Shown here: positions 23,708 to 31,928 of the stretch, in pieces
Layout of the letters: every line of letters begins with the position of its first letter
How positions within the stretch are numbered: the stretch's first letter is position 1
Assembly (NCBI GenBank): GCA_963794605.1
Contig: CAWCEN010000003.1
Span: 428,420-492,419, forward strand
Direction: 5' to 3'
Length of the DNA stretch: 64,000 nt
Origin: VAXT01 sp963794605
GTDB taxonomy: Bacteria; Actinomycetota; Thermoleophilia; Gaiellales; Gaiellaceae
Translations under genes and position numbers: made by a program
Notes under the pieces: generated by a model
What the model was told of the DNA's origin: nothing
Database searches by the model: none
What the model saw: the letters and a program-made list of their open reading frames with translations, nothing else

Positions 23708-26061
23708 GACTTCTCCTCCAGGAGGTCGATTCTCGCAGGCTCGAGCTTCGCGCCGTCGAGCAGCTCGACCAGGTCGTCACCGTAGATCTCCTTGCGCGCC
23801 ACGACCTCGTCGGCGATCTTCTCGATCCCCTTGCGATTTTGGCCGACGAAGTTGTGCGCCGTCACGTACGCCTGGCCCACGAGCTGCGCGGCGAGGCTCC
23901 GCTTGTCGCGGTCCATGAGCACGCTCGCGACGACGTCGTGGTCCTGGACGCTGCCCGTACGGTTCATCAGCTTGAGCCCGATCTCCTCGAACCGCCTCAG
24001 GACGCGCTCCTCTTCCTTCTCGTCGAACCCGCCGCCGAGTTGGAGCGGCTCCGGTCCCATGCCCGCGGCGCCGACCATGAGCGCGGCCAGGCGCGTCACG
24101 GTCTGGATGTCACCGCCCACCCCGCTCGTCGTCTGCCCGTAGAACACGCGCTCGGCCGCCATCGCGCCGAGGCCCCAGATCAGCGTCGCCATCTGGTCGG
24201 AGCGCCACTGGCTGAAGTGCTCGACCTGCTCGGCCGCCTGGTGGTGGCCAAGCGACTCGCCGCGCATGCGGATCGAGATCCGCGTCGACTCCGACCCCTT
24301 CATGTAGACGTGGCTTGCCGCCGCGTGCCCCGACTCGTGGACGGCCACCGCCCGCGTGTCCTCCTCCGGGTATTCGATGTTGACCGCAGTTCCCGACTCG
24401 ACCGTCGTCATCGCCTCGAGGATGTCGCCCGAGTCGAAGCGCTCACGACCGTCGGCATGGGCGTACGTGAGCGCCATCGAGCAGACCTGCTCGAGCATCG
24501 CCGGGCTGTAGCCGCCGGTGATGCGCGCGAGCTCGTCGCGCTTCTGCTCCGTGTCCAGCTCAGGCTCGTGCGAGACCTTCCCGATGTACAGGTCGAGAAT
24601 GTCCTTGCGGTCGATCTTCGTCGGCGTGCGGAGCCACACGTGGCGGCCCATTCGCCCGGGTCGCGTCAGCGCAGGATCGAGCTGGCTGATCGGGACGTTG
24701 GTCGCCCCGATGAAGTAGATCTGGTCCTTGCGCGGCTTGGGCCGTGGGACGCGAAGCGAGAACCGGCCGGCCTTCGGCGGAATGATGTAGCTCGCGTCGA
24801 GCAGCGTGTTCGTCCAATTCGTGAACAGGCGACGGAAGAAGGGCGGGTTGTCGATCCCGTCCATCACGACGAGCAGCTGGTTCAACGCGAGCTGGCCGCT
24901 GCCGCCGAACATCCCCGGAACCGCGCCCTGGTTGAAGATCCGCCCGAGACCTCTCGGCGTGGGAGTGCCTTCGCGCTGGGCAAAGAGCCGGTCGCGCCAG
25001 GCGCGTGTCTCGAGGATCATGTCCCCGGTCGGGTTCAGCGCGCCCCACGGCCCGTAGAAGAGCGACTCCTCGATCCGGGCGCCCGTATAGCTCGGAGCGC
25101 CGCCGAGCGCCTGGCGTCGCATGCCGACCGCGTCGATCTCGTCGATGAAGACGATGCACTGGCCGCCCCACTTGCGGGCGAGCTTCTTCGCCTTGCGTGC
25201 GAGCCAGCGGACGATAACGGCGTCCATTCCCATGAACGTCTGCTGGAACCCGGAGCCCGGCATCAGCACGAAGGGGCAGTTGAAGCCCGTGGCGATCGCC
25301 TTCGCAAGCATCGTCTTTCCGGTTCCGGGCGCGCCGAGGAACAGCAGGCCGCGCTCTCGCTTTCCGCCGGCTTGCTCGAACGCCTCTCCGGACTGCCAAA
25401 GGGTGACGACCCGGTTGACCTCCTCCTTGGCTTCGTCCTGGCCGCGCACGTCCGCCAGGCGGACGCCCCAGTCCGCGTCGCCGGGCTCGAAGCCCCGCAT
25501 CTGCGAGACCCCGATCAGCATCATCGGGCCGATGAAGATCAGCGCGTTGAAGAGGAAGAAGATCGGCAGGCTGAAGAGCAATCCGATCAACTGCTGGCCC
25601 TGGACGAAACCCTTGATCGAGTCGTAGATCGTGGTCACGCTGTCGATCCAGCTCGTCGACCCGCCCGGAACGAGCAATCGGACGAGCCAGATCAGGGTCA
25701 GTACTACGACCACGAAAACCACCAACCTGAAGACGGCCCGCCAGAACGAGACGCGGCGGCGCGCCATCACGTCCTCTTCCTTCAGCTCGGGGTCGTCTGT
25801 CCCGTACAGGCTCGGCCACGGCATCAGGCGCCGAATCGCAAGCTCGACCGCGCCGCGGAACGAGACGACGATGAGGAACGTCGCCGCGAGCGACCAAGCG
25901 ATGCTGTAGCCCTCGACCGAGTGGAGCCAGATAAACGGCGCCGGGCTCATGACGAGAGCGATCGCGGTCGCCCTCCTGGTCAGGCGGCGCCAATCCTCCC
26001 CGAGCTCGGAGGAGGCTGAAGTACGGTCGAGGAGCCCGGGCTCCGCTCGGTCTGTCGCCAT
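23692..26061 (-). CDS. FtsH-like membrane AAA protease with two insertions in the ATPase domain
   Basis: 789 residues versus about 610-680 for usual FtsH. About four hydrophobic segments occupy residues 32-190. The AAA domain has Walker A FLGAPGTGKTML (about 242-252), Walker B CIVFIDEIDAVG (302-313), and the second region of homology ATNVPISQLDPALTRPGR (453-470). Extra segments of about 70 residues (315-390) and 45 residues (404-448) separate these blocks. The peptidase domain has the zinc motif HESGH (575-579) and GGDIQTVT for the third ligand. It should be an ATP-driven membrane protease for quality control. Start ATG 26061 has a TAACCT box 7 nt upstream. The next gene overlaps it. Confidence 0.9.
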   Translation of the reverse strand: MATDRAEPGLLDRTSASSELGEDWRRLTRRATAIALVMSPAPFIWLHSVEGYSIAWSLAATFLIVVSFRGAVELAIRRLMPWPSLYGTDDPELKEEDVMARRRVSFWRAVFRLVVFVVVVLTLIWLVRLLVPGGSTSWIDSVTTIYDSIKGFVQGQQLIGLLFSLPIFFLFNALIFIGPMMLIGVSQMRGFEPGDADWGVRLADVRGQDEAKEEVNRVVTLWQSGEAFEQAGGKRERGLLFLGAPGTGKTMLAKAIATGFNCPFVLMPGSGFQQTFMGMDAVIVRWLARKAKKLARKWGGQCIVFIDEIDAVGMRRQALGGAPSYTGARIEESLFYGPWGALNPTGDMILETRAWRDRLFAQREGTPTPRGLGRIFNQGAVPGMFGGSGQLALNQLLVVMDGIDNPPFFRRLFTNWTNTLLDASYIIPPKAGRFSLRVPRPKPRKDQIYFIGATNVPISQLDPALTRPGRMGRHVWLRTPTKIDRKDILDLYIGKVSHEPELDTEQKRDELARITGGYSPAMLEQVCSMALTYAHADGRERFDSGDILEAMTTVESGTAVNIEYPEEDTRAVAVHESGHAAASHVYMKGSESTRISIRMRGESLGHHQAAEQVEHFSQWRSDQMATLIWGLGAMAAERVFYGQTTSGVGGDIQTVTRLAALMVGAAGMGPEPLQLGGGFDEKEEERVLRRFEEIGLKLMNRTGSVQDHDVVASVLMDRDKRSLAAQLVGQAYVTAHNFVGQNRKGIEKIADEVVARKEIYGDDLVELLDGAKLEPARIDLLEEKSWPTL

Positions 26062-26068
26062 GCCTAGA

Positions 26069-26074
26069 AGGTTA
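26069..26074 (-). promoter_or_regulatory. -10 element of a leaderless promoter (FtsH-like gene)
   Basis: TAACCT on the minus strand, 7 nt before ATG 26061. The 218 bases upstream (26075-26292) hold no gene and no clear riboswitch. Confidence 0.45.
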
Positions 26075-26292
26075 GACGTGGAATCAGCGACTTCGGTTTG
26101 ACGACGCCATCCCGTTCACAACTGATTCGAGTCTGCCTCTGGTAATACGAGGAGACTGCGCACATAATTCGAAGTGTCTCCCCGCGGCCAGGGGCACCAA
26201 GTATCTGCGGCGTACATGGGGCCGGGGAGGCTTTGCCGCAGGAGCCGACCCGGTCCCTCCTTTTCACGCGCCACGCGGGTGCAGGGGCGCTT

Positions 26293-26994
26293 TCATCGTG
26301 CGAGGCGCCCGACGGCGTGAGCGACACGGTCCGGCGCCTCGAGCTCGACGTGGTGCCCGACTCCGTCGATGAGCTCGAGCGTCGCGCCGGGGATCGCTTC
26401 TGCGAAGCGTCGAGCAAAGTCCGGCGGCATGACGTCGCTTTCGGCGCCGGCTATCACCCACACCGGGCACTTGACATCGGCGAGGAATGCGCACGGGTCG
26501 ACGGGCTCCGTGGCCAGCACGCGGCGGTCCCAGCGGAATCGCCACCCGCCTTCCGCCGACTCGAGCGAGCGCTCCGCGAGCACGTCGAGCTCGTCCGGGG
26601 TGACCGGCGGAATCGAGCGGGACAGGCGCTCGACGAGTGTCGTGCGCTTCGGCTCGACGCGCTGTGTCGCATTCCCGGAGCGCTCGGCCAGCTCGACGTC
26701 CGCGTCCGTCCAGTCGCTCTTGACGTCGATCGCGAGCACGGAGCCGATCCGATCGCTCCGGGTCGCGGTGAGGAGCGCGACGTAGCCTCCGAGCGAGTGA
26801 CCGGCGACGGTGACGTTGTCGAGCCCGAGCTCGTCGAGGAGCCAGAGCAGGTCCTGTTCGTAGTCCGCGTAGCCGTACGAGTCCCGGTGCTCGCTGAGCC
26901 CGTGCCCGCCGAAGTCGAGCGCGATCGCACCCAGACCGTCGAGGAGCGGCACGACCCGGAGCCAGTAGGCGGCGTTACAGGTCAGTCCGTGCAA
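26293..26994 (-). CDS. Alpha/beta hydrolase (start codon unresolved)
   Basis: Alpha/beta hydrolase fold enzyme with the oxyanion segment VVLLHGLTCNAAYW, IALDFGGHGLSEH, nucleophile elbow VTVAGHSLGGYVAL, acid region VWVIAGAESDVM and catalytic His in IDGVGHHVELE. TTG 26994 is the only usable start, but it would cut off the conserved strand AYTETGAGPPVVLL, which is readable upstream in the same frame back to the TAA stop of the HD-GYP gene at 27058-27060. No ATG, GTG or TTG exists in between. Either the start codon is unusual, a base is missing, or the gene is read by fusion or readthrough from the upstream gene. Substrate unknown. Confidence 0.8.
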   Translation of the reverse strand: MHGLTCNAAYWLRVVPLLDGLGAIALDFGGHGLSEHRDSYGYADYEQDLLWLLDELGLDNVTVAGHSLGGYVALLTATRSDRIGSVLAIDVKSDWTDADVELAERSGNATQRVEPKRTTLVERLSRSIPPVTPDELDVLAERSLESAEGGWRFRWDRRVLATEPVDPCAFLADVKCPVWVIAGAESDVMPPDFARRFAEAIPGATLELIDGVGHHVELEAPDRVAHAVGRLAR

Positions 26995-27057
26995 CAGGAC
27001 GACGGGCGGCCCCGCCCCGGTCTCGGTGTAGGCCGGCCCTCGCGTGCGGCGATTGTA

Positions 27058-28377
27058 TTACCCGCTTCTCAGTTCCAGGATCGCGTCGACAACTTCCGGA
27101 TCGAACTGCGTGCCTCGGTTCGCGACAAGCTCTGCGCGCGCGTCTGCAACCGACATCGCCGGCCGATACGGCCGTGTCGAGACCATCGCGTTGAACGCGT
27201 CGCAGCAGCAGACGATGCGCGCGACGATCGGAATCGCATCGCGGGCCAGTCCGTCCGGATAGCCGCTTCCGTCATAGCGCTCGTGGCATGAGCGAACGAT
27301 CTGCCCGACCTCGGTCAGCAACCCCCCGACCCTTGACAGAAGCCGCTCGCCCTCGATCGTGTGCGTGTTGACAACAGCGCGCTCGTCGTCGGTCAGCGGG
27401 CCTGCCTTGTTGATGATCGTGTTCGGGATCTTGATCTTGCCGACGTCGTGGAGGAGCGCCGTGAGCTCCGCGAGGTGACGTGAGCGGGCGTCGAGCCCGA
27501 GATGCTCCGCGACGTCAATGGTGAGCTCGACGACGTCACGGCTGTGCTCGCCGGTGTAAGCGTCATCCGCCTCGACGACGTCTCCGAGCAGGAAGGCCGT
27601 GCCGCGATATGCGGCCGAGAGCTGGAGCGCGTGGCTGAGGCGGTCGGCCCGTTCCTTCGCGAAGAACCGCGCCAGAACCAGCAGCGGAAGCGGCAGGACA
27701 TAGGCGGGCGCCCACAGCGAGCCGGCCACGCCCGCGGCGAATCCTACGGGCGCGAGCGAAGCGTCGACGAAGAAGATCCAACCGAGTGGTTTGATCAGCT
27801 CGCGAGGGTCGACGCCAACTGCGAGGTACTCGCGCAACATCGAGATCAGTCCGTCCCCGACGAACTGCGCGCACACCGCAACCGCGGTCACCGCAGCCCA
27901 GTTGCCGACTCCGGCTTCGGGATCGAAGGCGATCAGGAAGACGAGCGAGGGCGCGATCGTGTACGAGGCGTTGCCAATCGAGACGACGATTCGCTGCAAG
28001 GGCACACGACCTCGGATGTAGCTCGGAAGCTGGCCGCAGACGAGGCCGGCCGCGACGGCAACGGGAACATGGCCGGCCGGCAGCGCGAAGAGCATCGGGA
28101 TCACGACCAGCTCGACGGGTGACGTGAATCCACTACCCACCTCGAGCTCGATGCGTGAACCGACGGCGATCGCCACGACGAACGCCGGCAAGAGGAGCCA
28201 TTGCGGCCCGCCCAGAGGCGGGGCATACGCGGCCAGCAACATAGCGATCGCGAGAAACGCGACGGCGGTGACTCCATGGGTCAGCCGCTCGGGCGAGGAG
28301 AGCCGAGTGGCGACGCGCTCGCGTGAGGCAGCGACGAGCTCGGTCTGGACGTCGATGGCGGCCGATTCAGCACTCAT
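27058..28377 (-). CDS. Membrane-bound HD-GYP domain protein (putative cyclic-di-GMP phosphodiesterase)
   Basis: 439 residues. The N-terminal half (about 35-225) has about seven hydrophobic helices forming a membrane sensor. The C-terminal HD-GYP domain shows GEHSRDVVELT, ALLHDVGKIKIPN, VNTHTIEGERLL, CHERYDGSGYPDGL and CCDAFNAMVSTRPYR. The full HD and GYP signatures suggest hydrolysis of a cyclic dinucleotide. ATG 28377 is preceded by a strong hairpin at 28389-28408. The alpha/beta hydrolase follows in frame after its stop codon. Confidence 0.9.
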   Translation of the reverse strand: MSAESAAIDVQTELVAASRERVATRLSSPERLTHGVTAVAFLAIAMLLAAYAPPLGGPQWLLLPAFVVAIAVGSRIELEVGSGFTSPVELVVIPMLFALPAGHVPVAVAAGLVCGQLPSYIRGRVPLQRIVVSIGNASYTIAPSLVFLIAFDPEAGVGNWAAVTAVAVCAQFVGDGLISMLREYLAVGVDPRELIKPLGWIFFVDASLAPVGFAAGVAGSLWAPAYVLPLPLLVLARFFAKERADRLSHALQLSAAYRGTAFLLGDVVEADDAYTGEHSRDVVELTIDVAEHLGLDARSRHLAELTALLHDVGKIKIPNTIINKAGPLTDDERAVVNTHTIEGERLLSRVGGLLTEVGQIVRSCHERYDGSGYPDGLARDAIPIVARIVCCCDAFNAMVSTRPYRPAMSVADARAELVANRGTQFDPEVVDAILELRSG

Positions 28378-28388
28378 GAGGTGTGTTT

Positions 28389-28408
28389 GGGGGCGGGTTC
28401 CCGCCCCC
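28389..28408. promoter_or_regulatory. Perfect GC-rich hairpin upstream of the HD-GYP gene
   Basis: Arms GGGGGCGGG/CCCGCCCCC, 9 bp, 2-nt loop. It lies between the stop of the 28435 gene and ATG 28377 and has no T-tract, so it is more likely a processing or translation-control hairpin than a classical intrinsic terminator. Confidence 0.5.
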
Positions 28409-28434
28409 GTGTCTCAGGAGTCGCTGTGGGCCAC

Positions 28435-29160
28435 CTATCGGCTGCTGAAGGGGTCAACGTAGAGACTCGAGATCGACAGCGTCTCGTCCTTTTGCAGCCC
28501 CTCCGCCTTGAAGTTGAAGGCAACGGCCGTCACGCCGTCCGGCGACGCGAGCGCCAGGAAGTTCATGTACATCGGCACGATCGCCGAGGGCTGCCACTCA
28601 CTGTCGAGGCGAAGCTTCGCGACCGTCAAGTGCTTCACGTGTCCGTCCAAGTCCTCGTAAAGCACGTCGACCTTGAGTTTGGACTTGCCGTTGCCACCGA
28701 CATCGCGCGCAAAGAAGCGGATGGTCGGGTTGTCCAGGTCGACGCACATGGCCGGCGAAGCCGCCTCGGCGCCTTTCTCGAGCTGGAGCGAGTGCAGCGC
28801 GCCGCTGAACGGATCAGCGCCGGCGACCACCGTCGCCTCCTTGTCCAGCGACCAATCGTCGCTCGGCGCGAAATCACCCTGGGGCGCGAGCGCATACATC
28901 GCGAGGTCAGCCCAGGAGGCAAAGACCCGCGCCGCGTCGCCGTACCCGCAGTCGGCTCCCGCGAGAAGCTCGCCGCTTCTTGCCCACCGGCCATGGGCAC
29001 GGAGGTCGTCCATCTTCTTGTGGATGCCCGCAACCTGCTTGGACACATCGACGAGTTGCTCGTCCGGGTCGCCGGCGGCCATGCCGGGCGCTGCCGCAAC
29101 CGCCGCGAGTGCGATCACACATGCACCGGCGGCTAGGGCCTGCTTGATTCTCGCGTTCAC
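28435..29160 (-). CDS. Secreted protein of unknown function
   Basis: 241 residues with a signal peptide (1-29, ending PGMAAG). The mature part starts with a short helical region (EQLVDVSKQVAGIHKKMDDL) and continues as a beta-rich domain with two Cys. GTG 29160 is chosen because AAGGAG lies at the right distance upstream. It precedes the HD-GYP gene on the same strand, separated by the hairpin. No family recognised. Confidence 0.75.
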   Translation of the reverse strand: MNARIKQALAAGACVIALAAVAAAPGMAAGDPDEQLVDVSKQVAGIHKKMDDLRAHGRWARSGELLAGADCGYGDAARVFASWADLAMYALAPQGDFAPSDDWSLDKEATVVAGADPFSGALHSLQLEKGAEAASPAMCVDLDNPTIRFFARDVGGNGKSKLKVDVLYEDLDGHVKHLTVAKLRLDSEWQPSAIVPMYMNFLALASPDGVTAVAFNFKAEGLQKDETLSISSLYVDPFSSR

Positions 29161-29289
29161 GCCGCACTCCTTCGTCCGCAGTTCTCGCCCGATAAGCGAT
29201 TGGCGAGCCTGGTCTAAGGAAGCGGCCACGCCGCCTGCGCTTCATCCCCTTTCGGGGGGAAATCGTGGAACCCCTCGGTTGGGGTACCC

Positions 29290-29616
29290 CTAGCCTCGAC
29301 GCTCTTCTTCGGCGGTTCTCTCGGCCGTCGGGAGCGCCTCGAGGCGCTCGTCCGGGATGGGTTCGCCACTTTCGATCGAGAGACCGTACGTGCCGGCGGC
29401 CAGGCGCGCTTCCGCCCGCTCGACCGCGGCTAGGTCCTCCCGGAGATCGTCCGCGAGCCCAGCGTCGAACTCGTCCTGGTAGAGGTCGGACGCGAGATTC
29501 GCCGGGTCTTGCTCGTCCGACAACTCGCCTGTGTCCTGGTGGCCGAGCCGCGCCAGCGCGCTCTGGATCCGCGCGCGCTCGGCGGCGAGAAGTTCGCGTG
29601 CCCGTTCCGTTTCCAT
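29290..29616 (-). CDS. DksA/TraR-like protein lacking zinc-finger cysteines
   Basis: 108 residues. The N-terminal coiled-coil arm (RELLAAERARIQSALARL) and the C-terminal GTYGLSIESGEPIPDERLEA match the DksA/TraR pattern GTYGxCxxCGxPIxxxRL, but the cysteines are replaced by Ser (S-x-x-S). Zn-independent DksA paralogues are known in other bacteria. It may bind RNA polymerase through the secondary channel together with (p)ppGpp made by the Rel protein in this window. A TAACGT box is 7 nt before ATG 29616. Confidence 0.8.
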   Translation of the reverse strand: METERARELLAAERARIQSALARLGHQDTGELSDEQDPANLASDLYQDEFDAGLADDLREDLAAVERAEARLAAGTYGLSIESGEPIPDERLEALPTAERTAEEERRG

Positions 29617-29623
29617 CGGGGCG

Positions 29624-29629
29624 ACGTTA
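29624..29629 (-). promoter_or_regulatory. -10 element of a leaderless promoter (DksA-like gene)
   Basis: TAACGT on the minus strand, 7 nt before ATG 29616. Confidence 0.4.
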
Positions 29630-29651
29630 CCGGAGCTACGCTCTTCCGGTC

Positions 29652-29725
29652 GGGCCCGTAGCTCAGCTGGTCAGAGCAGCGGACTCATAATCCGTTGGTC
29701 GGTGGTTCGAGTCCACCCGGGCCCA
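29652..29725 (+). tRNA. tRNA with anticodon CAU (tRNA-Ile2 or elongator tRNA-Met)
   Basis: A 74-nt cloverleaf: acceptor GGGCCCG/CGGGCCC plus discriminator A, D arm GCTCAGCTGGTCAGAGC, anticodon stem GCGGA/TCCGT with loop CTCATAA (anticodon CAT), T arm GGTGG TTCGAGT CCACC. CCA is not encoded. The acceptor and anticodon arm resemble bacterial tRNA-Ile2 (lysidine-modified) slightly more than elongator Met; it is not the initiator. A hairpin begins inside its last three bases. Confidence 0.92.
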
Positions 29726-29749
29726 TTTTCGCCCTCCGGGCGAAAATGG
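29723..29749 (+). terminator. 12-bp perfect hairpin overlapping the tRNA 3' end
   Basis: CCATTTTCGCCC, loop TCC, GGGCGAAAATGG. The first three bases are the end of the tRNA. No T-tract follows, but the TTTT inside the stem could act during transcription. Probably terminates or processes the tRNA transcript. Confidence 0.6.
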
Positions 29750-29794
29750 CGAAGCCCACGGCGCAAGCCATGAGCAAGCCGAACCCCACGAGGC

Positions 29795-29983
29795 GTGGGC
29801 ACGCGGGGTTTACGGGAACCAGGCCGCCCAAGGGGGAGGGATCTACTGGCTCGTGCCATTCAGCAGCTCGGACCGCGCGTCGTGAACAGGAGGCGAGTCG
29901 GACGTGTGCTCCGCCAGCGTCCACGCCCCGGCACCATCAAGAAACGCGGCGGCGCGGTCGTGTTGATCGTCGGTCGGCGCTAA
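29795..29983 (+). CDS. Small PASTA-like fragment
   Basis: 62 residues from GTG. The second half (GRVLRQRPRPGTIKKRGG, then AVVLIVGRR) matches the second half of a PASTA repeat, and LARAIQQLGPRVVNRRRVG matches the first helix region. The usual opening VPxVVG is missing and no signal peptide is present. It may be a remnant of a longer secreted PASTA protein. It lies in the 304-bp gap between the tRNA and the ABC transporter; the rest of that gap shows nothing else clear. Confidence 0.35.
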   Translation: MGTRGLREPGRPRGRDLLARAIQQLGPRVVNRRRVGRVLRQRPRPGTIKKRGGAVVLIVGRR

Positions 29984-30017
29984 GGCCGGGGCGCGCCGGC
30001 AGGCCGCTCGCCGGACG

Positions 30018-30023
30018 TACCCT
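30018..30023 (+). promoter_or_regulatory. -10 element of a leaderless promoter (ABC transporter)
   Basis: TACCCT followed by 6 nt and GTG 30030. Confidence 0.45.
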
Positions 30024-30029
30024 GCTGTC

Positions 30030-31853
30030 GTGGGCATGTTCTTCCACTCCGCCAACGAGGCACCCGAACGGCCGGCCGACCCGGCCAAGCGCCGCTCGAA
30101 CCTGAAGCGCATCGGACGCCTGTTCACGCCGTACAAGACGCGGCTCAGCGGCGTCGTTCTGCTGATCGTCGTCTCGGCGGGGCTCGGCGTCGTGCCCGCG
30201 TTCCTGCTCAAGCGCCTCCTGGAGGCGATCGGCGAAAACGACACGCGCGCCCTGTCGATCAGCTCCGCTGGGATCATCGTGATCGCGGTCATCACCGGCG
30301 TCCTGGGCGTCATCCAGACGCTGCTCTCGAACCAGGTCGGTCAGCGCGTCATGCACGACCTGCGCGCCAAGGTCTTCCGCCACCTCCAGCGGCTCTCCCT
30401 CGCATTCTTCACGCGCACCCGCACGGGCGAGGTGCAATCGCGCATCTCGAACGACATCGGCGGCGTCCAGAACGTGGTCACGAATACGGCGACCTCGATC
30501 GCCTCGAACGTCACGACCGTCGTCGCGACGATGATCGGAATGCTCGTGCTGAGCTGGCAGCTCGCCCTCTTCGCCTTCGCGCTCATCCCGCTGTTCGCGT
30601 TCCTGACGCGCCGCGTGGGAAACGAGCGGCGCCGAATCGCCAAGACGACGCAGGAGACGCTCGCGGACATCTCGAGCATCGTCCAGGAGTCGCTCTCGGT
30701 TTCCGGGATCCTGCTCGGCAAGACCATGGGCCGCGGGGACGAGCTCGCCGACCGCTTCGAGGAGGACTCGCGCAGGCTCGCGGACCTCGAGGTCCGCCAG
30801 CGCATGGCCGGGCGCTGGGTGATGGCGTCGATCCAGACGAGCTTCGCGGTCATGCCGGCCGCGGTCTACTGGGTCGGCGGGCTCCTGCTGGCGAGCGGGT
30901 CGAGCGCGGTGTCGATCCCGATGCTCGTCGCCTTCACCACGCTGCAGACGCGGCTGTTCTTCCCTGTCGGTTCGCTCCTCGGAGTCAGTCTGGACGTGCA
31001 GACGTCACTGGCGCTCTTCGACCGCATCTTCGAGTACCTCGACGAGCCGATCGACATCGAGGAGAAGCCGGACGCGATCACGGTCGCTCGCGCGGGCGAC
31101 GTCGTCTTCGATCACGTCTGGTTCCGTTACGACGAGGAATGGACGCTGCGCGACGTGGCGTTCACCGTCCCGGCGGGCACGACGACCGCGATCGTCGGCG
31201 AGACGGGCTCCGGCAAGACGACCCTCGGTTACCTCGCGGCGCGCTTGTACGAGGTCGACCGCGGGCACATCACGATCGGCGGCGTGGACGTGCGCGACCT
31301 CAGCTTCCAGGCGCTGACGAACCTCGTCGGGGTTGTGTCGCAGGAGACGTACCTCTTCCACGCCTCGGTGCGCGACAACCTACGCTTCGCCAGGCCCGAG
31401 GCAAGTGACGAAGACCTGGAGGAGGCGGCGAAGGCGGCGCGGATCCACGATGTCATCGCGGCGCTGCCGGAGTGCTACGACACGGTCGTCGGCGAGCGCG
31501 GCTACCGCTTCTCGGGCGGCGAGAAGCAGCGAATCGCGATTGCGCGGACGATCCTCCGGAACCCGCCGATCCTCGTTCTCGATGAGGCCACGAGCGCGCT
31601 CGACACGGCGACGGAACGGCTCGTACAAGAAGCGCTCGACCGACTCTCCGAGGGCCGGACGACGATCGCGATCGCCCACCGCCTCTCGACGATCCGCGAC
31701 GCCGAGCAGATCGTCGTGCTCGATCACGGGCGGATCGTCGAGCGGGGCCGCCACGACGAGCTGCTGCGCGCGGGAGGCCGGTATGCCGCTCTCGCAGCGC
31801 GCGACGCCGAGCTCGGGGGCCTGGCCGTGGCCGGGGTCGCCGGGGCGAGTTGA
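30030..31853 (+). CDS. ABC exporter, fused permease and ATPase (MsbA/BmrA type)
   Basis: 607 residues. The N-terminal transmembrane domain (about 35-330, six helices) includes the coupling region RTRTGEVQSRISNDIGGVQN. The nucleotide-binding domain has Walker A IVGETGSGKTTLG, Q-loop VSQETYLFHASVRDN, signature FSGGEKQRIAIART and Walker B ILVLDEATSALD, then H-loop IAIAHRLSTI. The signature has Phe instead of Leu at the first position, which is tolerated. It should work as a homodimer exporting lipids or drugs. GTG 30030 is chosen because of the -10 box; ATG 30036 is two codons later. Confidence 0.94.
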   Translation: MGMFFHSANEAPERPADPAKRRSNLKRIGRLFTPYKTRLSGVVLLIVVSAGLGVVPAFLLKRLLEAIGENDTRALSISSAGIIVIAVITGVLGVIQTLLSNQVGQRVMHDLRAKVFRHLQRLSLAFFTRTRTGEVQSRISNDIGGVQNVVTNTATSIASNVTTVVATMIGMLVLSWQLALFAFALIPLFAFLTRRVGNERRRIAKTTQETLADISSIVQESLSVSGILLGKTMGRGDELADRFEEDSRRLADLEVRQRMAGRWVMASIQTSFAVMPAAVYWVGGLLLASGSSAVSIPMLVAFTTLQTRLFFPVGSLLGVSLDVQTSLALFDRIFEYLDEPIDIEEKPDAITVARAGDVVFDHVWFRYDEEWTLRDVAFTVPAGTTTAIVGETGSGKTTLGYLAARLYEVDRGHITIGGVDVRDLSFQALTNLVGVVSQETYLFHASVRDNLRFARPEASDEDLEEAAKAARIHDVIAALPECYDTVVGERGYRFSGGEKQRIAIARTILRNPPILVLDEATSALDTATERLVQEALDRLSEGRTTIAIAHRLSTIRDAEQIVVLDHGRIVERGRHDELLRAGGRYAALAARDAELGGLAVAGVAGAS

Positions 31854-31928
31854 GCTCGGCCGGAATTCCTGACCGGACAACGCGTACCTGACGCGAACGA
31901 CTCGCAGCGGCGCTAACATCGGCGGACG

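Noticed and set aside
26062..26292. Riboswitch upstream of the FtsH-like gene (a GGCAAAGCCTCC segment recalls cyclic-di-GMP-I aptamers)
   Set aside because: The rest of the aptamer, including the second helix and tetraloop receptor, could not be aligned, and a leaderless promoter next to ATG 26061 would leave it untranscribed.
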